Shown here one piece after another: positions 1 through 43,301 of a DNA stretch of 43,301 bases. Position 1 is the stretch's first letter. Each line of letters opens with the position of its first letter. A model generated the notes under the pieces. The model had not been told where the DNA came from, searched no databases, and worked only from the letters and a program-made list of their open reading frames with translations. The translations under genes and the position numbers were made by a program. The stretch is from Acanthaster planci (taxonomy: Eukaryota > Echinodermata > Asteroidea > Valvatida > Acanthasteridae): positions 115,632 to 158,932 of the forward strand of contig NW_019091657.1 in NCBI RefSeq assembly GCF_001949145.1, in the 5' to 3' direction.

Positions 1-33628
<33,628 letters not shown>

Positions 33629-33736
33629 CTGAATTAACCGATAAGGACTAGTAATAGTACACAGGCTCTAACCTAAAGAATAAGTAGCTATAATTGGATG
33701 TATCCCTGTTTCCACTATGTCGTAGATGTAAACTGA

Positions 33737-33787
33737 CCTGGTGATGATACACATAGTAAATTGTTATAATTTACCATCACCACCAGG
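33737..33787. repeat. Short imperfect hairpin
   Basis: CCTGGTGATGAT...GTAAATT at 33737-33762 faces AATTTACCATCACCACCAGG at 33768-33787. The left arm has about six extra bases. It lies just upstream of exon A. Confidence 0.6.
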
Positions 33788-34030
33788 CTGAACAAAATAC
33801 CCAGTAAGTGAAGTAAATTCTTGTTAAAGCCACACATACATGTAGGTTATACCATTGATACATGTAAAATCATAAAAATGAAACAGCCAAACAATCCTTG
33901 AAAATCTTACTTGAAAGAAAGTAAATAACAGCCTTGGTCAATCTGTAAAATATTTCCACCCAGACTAGAGCTGTTTTCGAGAAAAACAGAAATCTTGTTC
34001 TTTTCTCGCAATGGTCGGCCGACAATAACT

Positions 34031-34338
34031 TGGAAACTTCCCCAAAATCAAAGGGGATTTTCCATTTTAGTTTTACACTCACCTCTGTTCACCTACATTT
34101 GCATTTCAATGCGCATGCGCAACAAACCTCGCTGAAAAAGTCACCCAAGCCACACCCTCTGCCCCCACTGCATGTTCCCCATACAAAAGGCCAGGTAGCA
34201 CTAAGACTCGTCCTAGGGAGTTTTTTTTTTTAGATCTCTCTCCCATTTTGTGTTTTGTTTTGTACGGGGAGGGATGGCAAACAGAGGTGAGTGTTTTCTT
34301 ACTAGAATGGAAAATCCCCTTGGATTTTGGGAATTCCA
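34031..34338. mobile_element. Foldback element with ~58-bp inverted arms
   Basis: Arms 34031-34089 and 34280-34338 are imperfect inverses sharing CCCAAAATC, AAGGGGATTTTCCATT and CACTCACCTCTGTT in the same order. The total is about 308 bp with a 190-bp spacer and no coding signal. It is a MITE or foldback element. Confidence 0.75.
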
Positions 34339-35005
34339 TTACAGAAAACAACTCAACTCTGTTTGCAGAGTCTAAACTAAGCCCATGGCAATATGAAAAG
34401 GTTGGTTAGACAAACCAGAGAGCTGCCCATCTAGTTGTGAGAAATGGTAGCGTTTCGGGTTGTATGGGCTGCTGATCAGCCAACCTGTTTGACGGCTTTC
34501 CTGCTCATGGGACCCTCCATTTGAACCACATCCTTCAGGTAGCATGAAGAAGGTGATGAGATTCTTCCAGCAGCCTGTTTTCATTATACCTGAAACTCCA
34601 AGCTGGTGGGACCAAGATGTCGAGGTGCTGCATGTCTCATGGGCTTCCTCAATATTGGGAGGACTTGCCTTCAATCTTCAATGAACGATCGTAGTCACAG
34701 AGGCCAGGTGATGAAGCTGGATGGTCATAATGAACAACTTCTTGACATCACCTCATAATGGCTGCACACGAGCAAAGAAGTATGTGGAAGCTTGTATGGG
34801 GCACCACCATAAATCCTCTGTCATTGTTGAAATTGCTGTCAAACTTGGGACAAAAACATTTGAGGGAAAGAATCGGTTGAATGCTTCGTGGTCAGAGACT
34901 CTATGTGTGGAATGAGGCATACGCCGTTGGGTTCATGGCACAAGTGGCCTGGTTCTGTGGACCAGGCACAGAGTTGGCCTCCTCGTCGAGTTGTTCCAGC
35001 AGCCA
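34339..35005. other. Unassigned GC-richer sequence left of the DIRS-like fragment
   Basis: Minus-strand frames of about 100-120 codons overlap here (34372-34674 and 34839-35201) but match nothing I recognise. It may be further decayed parts of the same retroelement. Confidence 0.3.
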
Positions 35006-35513
35006 TCAGAAATACCATTTTAATGGTAGGCTGATGAACAGCAGAAGCCTCTGCTGGTGCAACGGGAGGCTGGAGAAGCAATGATAGAATGATACCTTGA
35101 TCCCAAAATGCTTGAAGAAATACATGTCGATGATCTGAAGACCAGAGGTAAGCCAAAGAAGAAGACGGAGAATGGGATCGATAGCCAGCATCTTGTACCA
35201 CTTTGTAAAGTGGAGAAGTCAGTCACCATAAGCTGTGTTGGGCTGCCCAGGCTGTATGTACTTGCCAAAGGTCAACTTCTCTGAGGGAGACTGTGACAGC
35301 ATCCAAGTACACAAATGAAGGGAGGCTGGATCCAGATGCGCAACTGGAGACCTGGGTTGAGTCAGGTCTTGGAAGTTGAGGAGCCTGACTGAAGAATGAA
35401 TAAGAAGGTCCAGGAAGCAAAGGAACCAAAGCTGCTGTGGCCAAAATGAGGCAAAGAGACCATTTTGGATAATTCTGTCTCTCAAGAGCTACTGGAAGTA
35501 CCTGTTCAATCAA
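35006..35513 (-). pseudogene. Degenerate DIRS-like retroelement fragment
   Basis: On the minus strand the frame starting near 35485 reads LFASFWPQQLWFLCFLDLL, followed by HLDPASLHLCTWMLS. This resembles the end of the DIRS RNase H/methylase-adjacent region (APxWPxQPWFPxLLxLL...HPxxxxLxAWxLS). A following piece in another frame (LLHFTKWYKMLAIDP) looks like the start of the tyrosine-recombinase part. There are several frameshifts. The match is from memory of family patterns only; the rest of the element could not be traced. Confidence 0.4.
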
Positions 35514-36388
35514 TAAGACTAGTGGGGAGGTGTTGGGATGACTCCTGTCCAGTCATAATTGAATGCACTGACCTCTCACTGTCGTTGAGCAAAAATTGTC
35601 AGGTGAGTGGCTTGAAGAGCGAAGCGTTGGCAGAATGATAAAAAGTCCAGCCTGTCTGCAGTCTAGAGGCAGTGGGGCTCATGCAGCATGGTCTGATGGT
35701 ACTTGTTATCAAAGGGAACAACAGGCTACAACCATCAGCCGCAGATGGGCAAAGGCCACTTGGCCTCAAATACAACCTCTCAAAAAATAGGGAGGGGAGT
35801 GAAGGCCAACTGAAAAGGCACCCAGGCGGTTTTGAAAATGTGTGTTGTAGACAAATTAATTTACAAAGTGTGTTCGTCCTTCAATTCCAAGAGGGTGCTA
35901 TTAACTTTGAAATTGCAGCCCCTTTTTTATTGTACTGCTTATTTATAATAAGCCCTGTAATAATTATACTGAATGGTTGTACAATAAGTAAATCAGTAAA
36001 AAAAGTGACTGTGCCTGTTACTATGTGGTGTTGTAAGGGCACTGTTGTATCCATTACTGACCACAAGGCCCCCAAACTGCATGTACATGTAGCTGTGCTA
36101 CATGTATTTTGTGTGTGTATGTTTTGTGGAATGAACAACATAAAATGGGACAAAGGCTACCAAAGATCACCATAAGGTGACCAAAAACTTGCCTTATGCA
36201 ACGTAAACATACAGTCGACAATTCCTAAGAATTATACACAACTTACGCCACTATGCACAAAACGCTAGTCAGATACATGTAATCACGATGGGAAACCATG
36301 GGGAAAGTGGTCAACAAAGGTCATACATAGTGTATTATCACTTGATAAAACCAGTGAAGCAGACAAAAAACCTTGAGCTGTGCTAAGG
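35514..36388. other. No gene recognised
   Basis: The longest open frame of the window (167 codons, plus strand, 35672-36175) lies here. It shows mixed composition, no conserved motif and no splice context, so I do not call it a gene. Confidence 0.4.
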
Positions 36389-36466
36389 AAATTTGTGGGA
36401 ACACGCTTGCCGAACTATGTGTAAATGGAAAACAACCTCGAATTAAAATCATGAACACAGAAAAAG
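36389..36466 (-). repeat. Dispersed repeat, copy B
   Basis: It has AACACGCTTGCC, a gap, AACCTCGAATTAAAATCATG and AACACAGAAAAA, as in copy A (20715) and copy C (42485). Confidence 0.6.
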
Positions 36467-38770
36467 AGAGCAAGGTCTGTAAATAAATCTGTACAAATTT
36501 TCATGCAACGTGGATGTATTTAAGATGTGCGGTAAGATGCACATAACAAAACCTGGATATCAAAGAGGGTACCTAACGTACAGTGGCGGCCACCCCACTG
36601 TGCTGATATTTAGTGAACAACAAACGGTAACCAATCAGGAATGCTGCAGGTCCAGTACTATGCACTACTGCAACATGAACAGTGTAGTGTACTGACACAT
36701 GTACATGTACATGTATCTTGTTCAAAAAATACACTGTCCAGGTGGCGCATACCCAAAGTCTATCCAATTCTTCTTTGGAAGACGTGGTGGTACAGGGACT
36801 AGAGCTTCAACGAGTTCAGTAATATCTGTTCCAAGCGAGAACAAAGATGGTGCGTTCTTTTGTTGTTTGGCTGTCAATGAAAAAGGCAATCCTAACTCAT
36901 TGCGCAGGTGTGCAAGTTATTGGCACCTTTCCATATATGCATCAACACTTGCGCCACGTGCTGTGTGTCCGACGAAATCACTCCCGGAGTGACCCCAACG
37001 GCCCAACGCAATGCACACAAGCATTATGTTAATGGGGTTGATCACTCTATCTGTGACAGTGAAACACACCAACACACAATCCACCCAATCATACAAATGG
37101 AAAAGCACCTCAAGGGCACGTGCGCAAGGCACACTGAGAACACCCAACCAATTTACACTCAAAACACGGTCTGCACATGTCAAGTCGCCAAGCACACACA
37201 GGAATCCGGTTGGAAAACTTTGTACCAGAGGGTCTGTCTTGAACCCTTACCTGACCAGAGCTAAAAAATACCACTTCGTGGGAAAATGTAGCGCTGTGAC
37301 GTAAATGAGTAAAGAGACCCATTGTTTCCTGAAGCCACAAAAGACAAAAGATAAGACAATGGAGGAGCCCCGCCCAGAAGTAAGAATTGGTAGGGCAAGG
37401 TCCTTCGGCCTCAACTTACTAGGTAAAATATTGCAGCACTGAGTCCACTGTCTCAGGCAATATGCCAGGGGTCAGGGTTAACCGGCAAGGATACAATTTG
37501 AAGTAGGACTGAAAGCAAACACATTTTCACCATGGCAAAAAAGGAATGCAATGCAAAGGAAAACCAGACGTGAATGGAATGAATGGTAGTGACCAAATGT
37601 CATACGTGTGCACCCTGAAGGTTCATGCAGGTCTGCACAATGAACCACCATGATGATAACACAAAGTGCCAAACATTCAAAATGGCCCAAAATATGAGCT
37701 AGTACTACTTCGAGTACACACTTAGTGTCACTTTATGTAGGCCCCAATAGAAAAAGTGGGAGAGGCACACTGGCCAACGAGGTCGTAAGACATGTAATGA
37801 TAGATTAGCCCACTGCAAACTAGAGAGGCTATCCTCATCAGTGGATGGATGAGAAGAAAAAGATGCCCAAGAAGGAGATCCGGAACAGTAACGATTTCAA
37901 TACGTCGCAGGGACCACTCAAGAGAAGAGTTTGACTTCGGTGTCGATCCAACAAGGGAGAGCAAAACCATAAATGGGAGCAAGAATCGCACAGGAAAGCC
38001 CATGCGGTAGAACAGCTGGGGCGGTCATGGCAGTCGTCAGAGTGATGTGGAGAAGTGGCCCCATGATCTAGAGGGGCAACTGCGGCGTCAGTCTTTGTAA
38101 AGTGTGAAGAATGCCCCGGATGAGATATGATAAAACGAGGACAGCTCATAGGAGACATCATTGAAAACTCAGCATGCTTGCACCCAAACTGGCAAGGGTC
38201 GTTTGGACTGGCCCTTGGATGAGGACGAGGTTAAAACAGCTGCATCTGACCTGCAACAAATGGCTGGGAATGTGACCACGCAGCTGACATTTCGTGGCTA
38301 AAATGTGATGCTGATGTAGGCGGTGGTGATGTCCGGGGCCTCTGTAACCGGGCAGGGCTTGCCGGATGTTCAATGACTGTCGGGCCCACCGTCCCACATG
38401 TACATGAACATCAGATTCTGCTGCTGCTGCCACTTGCTCACGTAGGCCACCAAAAGAGTGCGGGATTTACTTGAGACTAGACACAGGCTTGGCCTCAGGG
38501 AATACCACAGTCTTATTAAAATAAGCATTGATTTTTGTGTGGTGTGTACAGATATTGTAAGAGTCATTACAAGTGGGTAAAGGCAGCAAAAACAAAGTGC
38601 TCATTAACAAAACCCATTGAAAACTGAAACAAGAGGAAAATAAGTCTAAGGTACATGTATAAAGTAAAAGAAAAATTAGATCAGTTCTGTATGGTTTCAG
38701 TAGCTCTGGTTGGTGGGGGGACTGGCTGTAGGACGGGTGCGGGGGACAGATTTCGATATGCATTTTCCCA
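36467..38770. other. No gene recognised; GC-richer block
   Basis: This is about 2.3 kb, noticeably less AT-rich than the introns, with many overlapping open frames of 60-118 codons on both strands. None carries a motif I know. An (ACATGT)n run lies at 36697-36714. It may be decayed retroelement, but I have no direct evidence. Confidence 0.35.
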
Positions 38771-38775
38771 TTATG

Positions 38776-39180
38776 CCAACATGTAAATTATGCAAGAGTG
38801 CTTTAATTTTACTGTGTAAGTCCAAAAGACCTCTATTCATCTATCCAGACCATGGGAGAAAGGACTGTGTCTACAAAACACAGTTTTTGCAAGTACATGT
38901 AGTATTAAAAGCGTATTCTAGAAATCTGATGTCAGTTTTCAAGGAAGTAAAATCCATAACCTTTGTGGCTCGGTGAACCAACATGTAAATTGGCAGACAT
39001 GCCAGAGTGCTCTAGATGTTCAGATTTTCCTGTGTACATGTACATGTACGTCCAGGGACCCTCCATCTCTCTGCGAGTATTTCGACCATGCGAGAAAGGA
39101 TTGTGTCCTCTCAAAACTTTTTTAAATAGAAATTTAGCTTAGTTTGCAAGTGTTAAGGGTCGCAACCTTGGTGGCTCTGA
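38776..39180. repeat. Diverged tandem duplication, ~200-bp unit (2 copies)
   Basis: Copy 1 (38776-38972) and copy 2 (38978-39180) share, in order, CCAACATGTAAATT, CAAGAGTGCT/CCAGAGTGCT, a CTATTCATCT/CCATCTCTCT stretch, GACCATGgGAGAAAGGA, TGTGTC and, at the end, AACCTT..GTGGCTC. They have diverged by substitutions and small indels. An 88-codon frame crosses copy 1 but the frame is not kept in copy 2. Confidence 0.7.
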
Positions 39181-40378
39181 GGGTTCAGCCACAGACAGAT
39201 CGGCAGTTTCCCTAGCCTTTACCATAAGCGCTGTCCTCCATGCTCCTGTACTGTACTATAAGCCAGAAGGTCCCTGAGACAATATCTGAACTGCTGGAAA
39301 CACACGTCTGTGATGTTTGCCGCTGTGTGTCTGTTGCAAGGGTCACCTGCCATTTTATCGCAAGCTTTCACACAGTATAATGCAGCATGTTAGCAAACAT
39401 CCCTCATTTTGCAGTACTGACTGTTGCATCACCGGTACAGCAAAATTCTTTGAATGATTGGAGTATAGAGCACCAGCAATTTTCTAGCCATTATATACTG
39501 GTACGTGAATGCTTTTTTATCAAGTTTCCTCAAACAGTTGTGTACGAATTCCGATACGGCAAAATGTGATTTGCCTGTCAGAGGCTGCCTTAGCTTTGAA
39601 CCTGTCTATCTTCTAGATTTTGTATCTCTCTTTCACAAGCAATCTTGGGCATTTTTCGTTCATCGGACTCACGGACTGACACATTAGCAGCATGACTTTC
39701 AGTGCTGGTTTAATGGCCTTGTTGCCAGTGCCAGTATTGTGCCTTACAACTTTGGTGTCTGAAATATATAAAACAGAAGATTACAACAATCCCCAGAAAT
39801 GCTGTGAAGAGAATATTTTGTTTTTCATTTTTTTCTTATTTGTGACTCCGAAGGAATTTTTTTGAGGGAAATAAAGTGCAATTTGCCTTGGTATTTATAG
39901 CTCTGGACAATACAGCTAAACTTCATACACTAGATCTGGATCGAATATAAAAATCTGTAATAAAGCATACGTGGAACCAGAAGGCCTGAAGATAGATTCG
40001 TGAATCTCATTTGAATGACAGCAAAAGCAAAGGTGTACAAATACATGCGTAATGAACTTCCGCGCACACAATGTTTACAAAAATCGCATGCTTTGCACTC
40101 ACTTGACCAGTCTTCGTAATAATCACAAGGATTTCACATCCCTGCAAAATTGTGGAGGTCTGGATTGTGCAACAAACACACAGGGACCCTTGCAATTTGG
40201 TGAGAGGGATACACTTTCACATAGTACTACATGTATATCTGTGCAATTTCATCACAAGGGATCCTTGTTTCAGCACTTGTATGAAAGGGCCTTAGAAACA
40301 GCTGTTGGTGACCACAAAATTGATAAAATATCATTTGATGACGTCATCATGACTTCATCCCAAATTTCACATACATGT
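39181..40378. other. No gene recognised
   Basis: Only short open frames are present, with no splice-supported exon and no repeat termini that I can recognise. Confidence 0.4.
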
Positions 40379-42195
40379 ACATGTACATTACTACTGGGTG
40401 AATAGTGAATTTTACTAATCGATTAATCACACACGAACTAATCGCGATTAATCACGAGTAGTGGCAAAAATTCCGAGACATGGTGTCAACACGTGAATAT
40501 GGTGCTTTCATCAGTTTCATTGCAGAAATTCTGCACAAGTATAATGCACACTATGCAGCAGCAAGTACCAAGGCAAGTTTGTTTTTCTGTGTTTCTGCTT
40601 TTATGTATTTTCATTAATTCTGAAATCTGGAAAGCCAGTGGCAGTATTCTACGTAGCTGCTATAAAATTATCACGATTATATACAGGTTATGCTGGAACG
40701 GTTGCAGCTTGAGCTCCAGTTGGTTCCGAGTACATATGACGACTACATGTGACTAAAGGCCATTTTTCAACTTCGTCTCTGTCTGAGGCTTCGTCTATAA
40801 AACAAATCCCTTATTGTAGGCCTGAAGCATTTTAATTAATTTGAAGTACTGTAATGTTTGGCTCTTTTGCATGTAACTTGATATTTTGTGGCACTGTCAG
40901 ACTTCCTATGGCATTAACAACTTCAAAGTCAGGTAAAAAAAAAGACTTTGAGGCTTGCGACGGAGCTGCAGTCCACCATAAAAAACAGGATGCCTGGCCG
41001 CCGATTCCATTCTGAACGTGTATAGGACAATTTTAATGAATCTTTGTTGTGGAAGCTCTAATACAGATTGCAGATTCCTTCAGTTTCAAAATAAAAAAGA
41101 TGCTAGCTTGTCTGAAACTGTTTGAATAGAATAGTTCTTGCCTTTAAACGTGGGAAAAAATCTGATTACTCAGTTACTTTTATTCCAATTTCTCACATTA
41201 AGAAGTTCTAAATAACCTCCCTAAACTTCTCAATGGTATAGCCCACAGACATTGTTGTTCAGAATTCATTCATTGTTTAAGCAAGTGAGGCAATATGAAT
41301 AATTCATCACGAACCGATGGACGGATCACTGGCCAATGATTGCAGCCACAGTCTCCCGGACGTCATTTTTGCACTGCTATACTGGGCGGATATCTGGCAC
41401 ACTTTCAAAGATTGGGGCTGCACAGTGCATGCAATGCGGCCACGTGGTTGGGTTTCGGTGCCCGTCTGTCTCAAAGGGCATTCTGTCTGAACTTTTGAGG
41501 TCTGCCAGTGCAGTACGTGATCACATTCAACCATTACCTTGGGAAATTCTCATTTGTGTAAAATGTGTTTTTTTACAAGTGTTTTGAGTTCAATTGCGTT
41601 ACGGTAGATAGAATGAACTAATCATTATAAATTATACAAAATAAGGTAAACAATACTGGAAATCAGAATTTCACAAGGAGAAAAATTGTTTCATGAACAT
41701 GAAGTATGACAGTTGAGGCATTACTCATCGAACTTACCAAGCTAGTTATTCTACAAACCCTTCACTATGTGTGGAAAAAAATTATGAAACAAAGGAACTT
41801 CCAAATTTTTGTGGATGGGGCAGTAAGGCTGTGGATACAGAAGCCTTGGATACTTGCAGTTGGCAACTCTTGCTACATTTTTGGACTAAGGTTAATTGTA
41901 GGAAAGGCTAAAGTTCGTTGAACCGAACTGCCGCCAACCCAGTCGACCACAAGTCTGTCAGTGGAGACTGCCGAAATAAAGCAGGTGTGCCCTGGATCAT
42001 GATCATGTACAATGTGGTAGGGTGTGTAACGTAATCGGTACTCCATAACAATCACTACTCGCATTTCTCTACAGTTACTACATGTAATCGTGCTGGCGCG
42101 ATTAATCGATTAGTTGCAAATCCATGAGTCGTGAAACGAGCAGGAGGAACTAATTGCGATTAATCAAGATAATCGCCCAGCGGTAATGTACATGT
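40379..42195. mobile_element. 1.8-kb element with inverted AATCGATTAATC-rich ends
   Basis: The left terminus 40379-40404 (ACATGTACATTACTACTGGG, then TGAATA) and right terminus 42170-42195 (inverted ACATGTACATTACCGCTGGG, then CGATTA) match closely. Just inside both ends lie ACTAATCGATTAATC and AATTGCGATTAATC-type repeats (40415-40452 and 42098-42164). CTGGGCGA with ATTAATCG repeats resembles non-autonomous hAT-like termini, an assignment made from memory. The interior has open frames up to 87 codons but no recognised transposase. Confidence 0.6.
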
Positions 42196-42484
42196 ATATG
42201 TGACCCTCGGTGTAGCGAGAGCCCTTTAAAAACTGGTTACAGGATTCAACTTCTCAAGTTCTTGCTGGTTTATTCTGAAAGATGAATACGGGAAAGGATA
42301 CAGTTTGAAGGTGTTCCCTCAATTCCAGCAAGCAGTGGAATGAGGTAAGCCCCCCCAAAAAGGGTTCGTCCTCCGATTGCATGTACATGCCTAGGGTCGG
42401 TAGGTCGCAAAATTTTTGGGGGTCCATTTTTTTGTGCTGATGTAATGGCATGAATGAGGGCAAAACCCTCCACAAACTGTCTCA

Positions 42485-42542
42485 ATCACGCTTCAACTAC
42501 CAGCAAAACAACCTCAAATTAGACTCGTGAACACAGAAAATA
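42485..42542 (-). repeat. Dispersed repeat, copy C
   Basis: It has ATCACGCTTCAAC, then AACAACCTCAAATTAGACTC and GTGAACACAGAAAATA. It is the shortest and most diverged of the three copies. Confidence 0.5.
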
Positions 42543-43301
42543 CATACTGTACTTCAAGTCAGGGTTCTGCCCAGGATGATTTTAGTGCCGGCAGGACTAT
42601 CTAAGCGGAGCGGCACCATTGGTTGGCGCGGAGCGTACCAGAAAATTTTTGGAATCTAAAAGCCCCCAGATGGCCGGAAACAGCACTTTCTGGGTGTTTT
42701 CAGCTGTGTATACACAGCCTAGAATTAGGGATCTCATGTCTGAAATTTCTGAAATTTAATTAAACAATTGAAAATTTGTAATTTTGGTCAACTAGGATGA
42801 GGTGACAATTTTAGACGGGCAATTGAATTAGAAAAAAAAGAGAAGAAATAAATATTGATTTTATTCTGTAAATCCCTTAAATATTGAATTAATTTCTCTA
42901 TGATGCCCATAATTTGTCATTGCTATTCAAATCATTTTTCATTTTTTTTTGTGTGTTGAAAATAAGGCGAAACATGCAAAATCTTGGCGGAATATTTTCC
43001 TTATTTTCTTTGTACGAAAGTTCGTACATGTACAGTATGCATATGGGACAACGACATTCATAAATGTGTGCAGGGATTTTCTGAACAGTCATTTTAAAGT
43101 CTACATGAACATAATGTAGATTGGCCATTTGCTTTTCTGACACATCTGGCCATGTGTCACGTGCATACTGAGCGCGTGTATCTTGCCATATGGAACTCGT
43201 TTACGGAAAAGGCAAAATCATGCTGTTGCTTTTGAATAAAAAAACTGCGGAGTTAATATTTTCACCGTGGGATAAACAACAATTAACGAATGCGGTGCGA
43301 T
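42543..43301. other. No gene recognised at right edge
   Basis: Around 42560-42660 lies CAGGGTTCTGCCCAGGATGA and a GCGGAGCG-rich stretch that looks like a repeat end, but no partner terminus is visible. The first exon of EFTUD2 (start of the MDxDLYDEFGNYIG type) was searched for here without success. Confidence 0.4.

Noticed and set aside
35672-36175. Longest open frame in the window (167 codons, plus strand)
   Set aside because: It has no recognisable domain and no splice or conservation support, and its composition is that of non-coding sequence with chance hydrophobic runs. Length alone is not convincing in a 43-kb window.
37728-38433. Hydrophobic minus-strand frames suggesting a membrane protein
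   Set aside because: Three overlapping frames each show hydrophobic stretches but no start, splice or family pattern. They could be decayed retroelement.
33629-43301. First coding exon of EFTUD2 (MDxDLYDEFGNYIGPE-like)
   Set aside because: I searched the minus strand for this conserved start and found nothing. It is probably beyond the right edge, so no start codon is annotated.

Overview
This is animal nuclear DNA. It is AT-rich and intron-dominated, with GT-AG splice sites, LINE, DNA-transposon and SINE debris, and one conserved host gene. Short palindromic runs of TACATGTA/GTACATGTAC occur throughout. From memory this composition is familiar in marine invertebrates such as echinoderms, hemichordates and amphioxus, but nothing here fixes the species.

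The host gene is EFTUD2/Snu114, the 116-kDa U5 snRNP GTPase of the spliceosome. It lies on the minus strand. I could place 15 consecutive coding exons between 33628 (5'-most in the window) and 2631 (3'-most). All 15 have GT-AG borders, every intron phase is consistent, and they give about 612 codons with no internal stop. Compared with the usual length of about 970 residues, the first ~40 residues and the last ~320 are missing. The missing first exon(s) were not found up to 43301, and the missing C-terminal exons lie beyond position 1. The intact stretch covers the end of the acidic N-terminus, the whole GTPase domain, the EF-Tu-like domain II, and the start of EF-G-like domain III.

The introns, and the DNA upstream of the first visible exon, are full of dead or non-autonomous mobile elements. 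Intron 13 (3203-7803) holds a decayed pogo/Tigger transposon with recognisable transposase and a LINE 3' end. Intron 11 (9493-14552) holds element E1 (about 11193-12965) and another LINE reverse-transcriptase fragment. Intron 9 has a perfect 25-bp hairpin, and intron 10 a shorter hairpin. Intron 6 has a tRNA-derived SINE and a pogo-type terminus. Intron 5 holds an 851-bp pogo-type MITE. Intron 2 (26214-32360) holds a small acidic ORF remnant, element E2 (27134-29207), and a hAT-like element (30048-31307) with a perfect-TIR MITE nested in it. Upstream of the first visible exon are a foldback element, a degenerate DIRS-like fragment, a diverged 200-bp tandem duplication, and a 1.8-kb element with inverted AATCGATTAATC-rich ends.

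The most interesting signal is the pair E1/E2. The two copies share alignable left ends, subterminal clusters of a 15-bp motif (GTAACRYGAGTWACC), and small exon-like coding remnants: an N-terminal SAEKQKQYRQRLK-type piece in E1 and a C-terminal MHPAGN...KWP piece in E2. Together they look like one family of DNA transposon that I cannot assign to a named superfamily.
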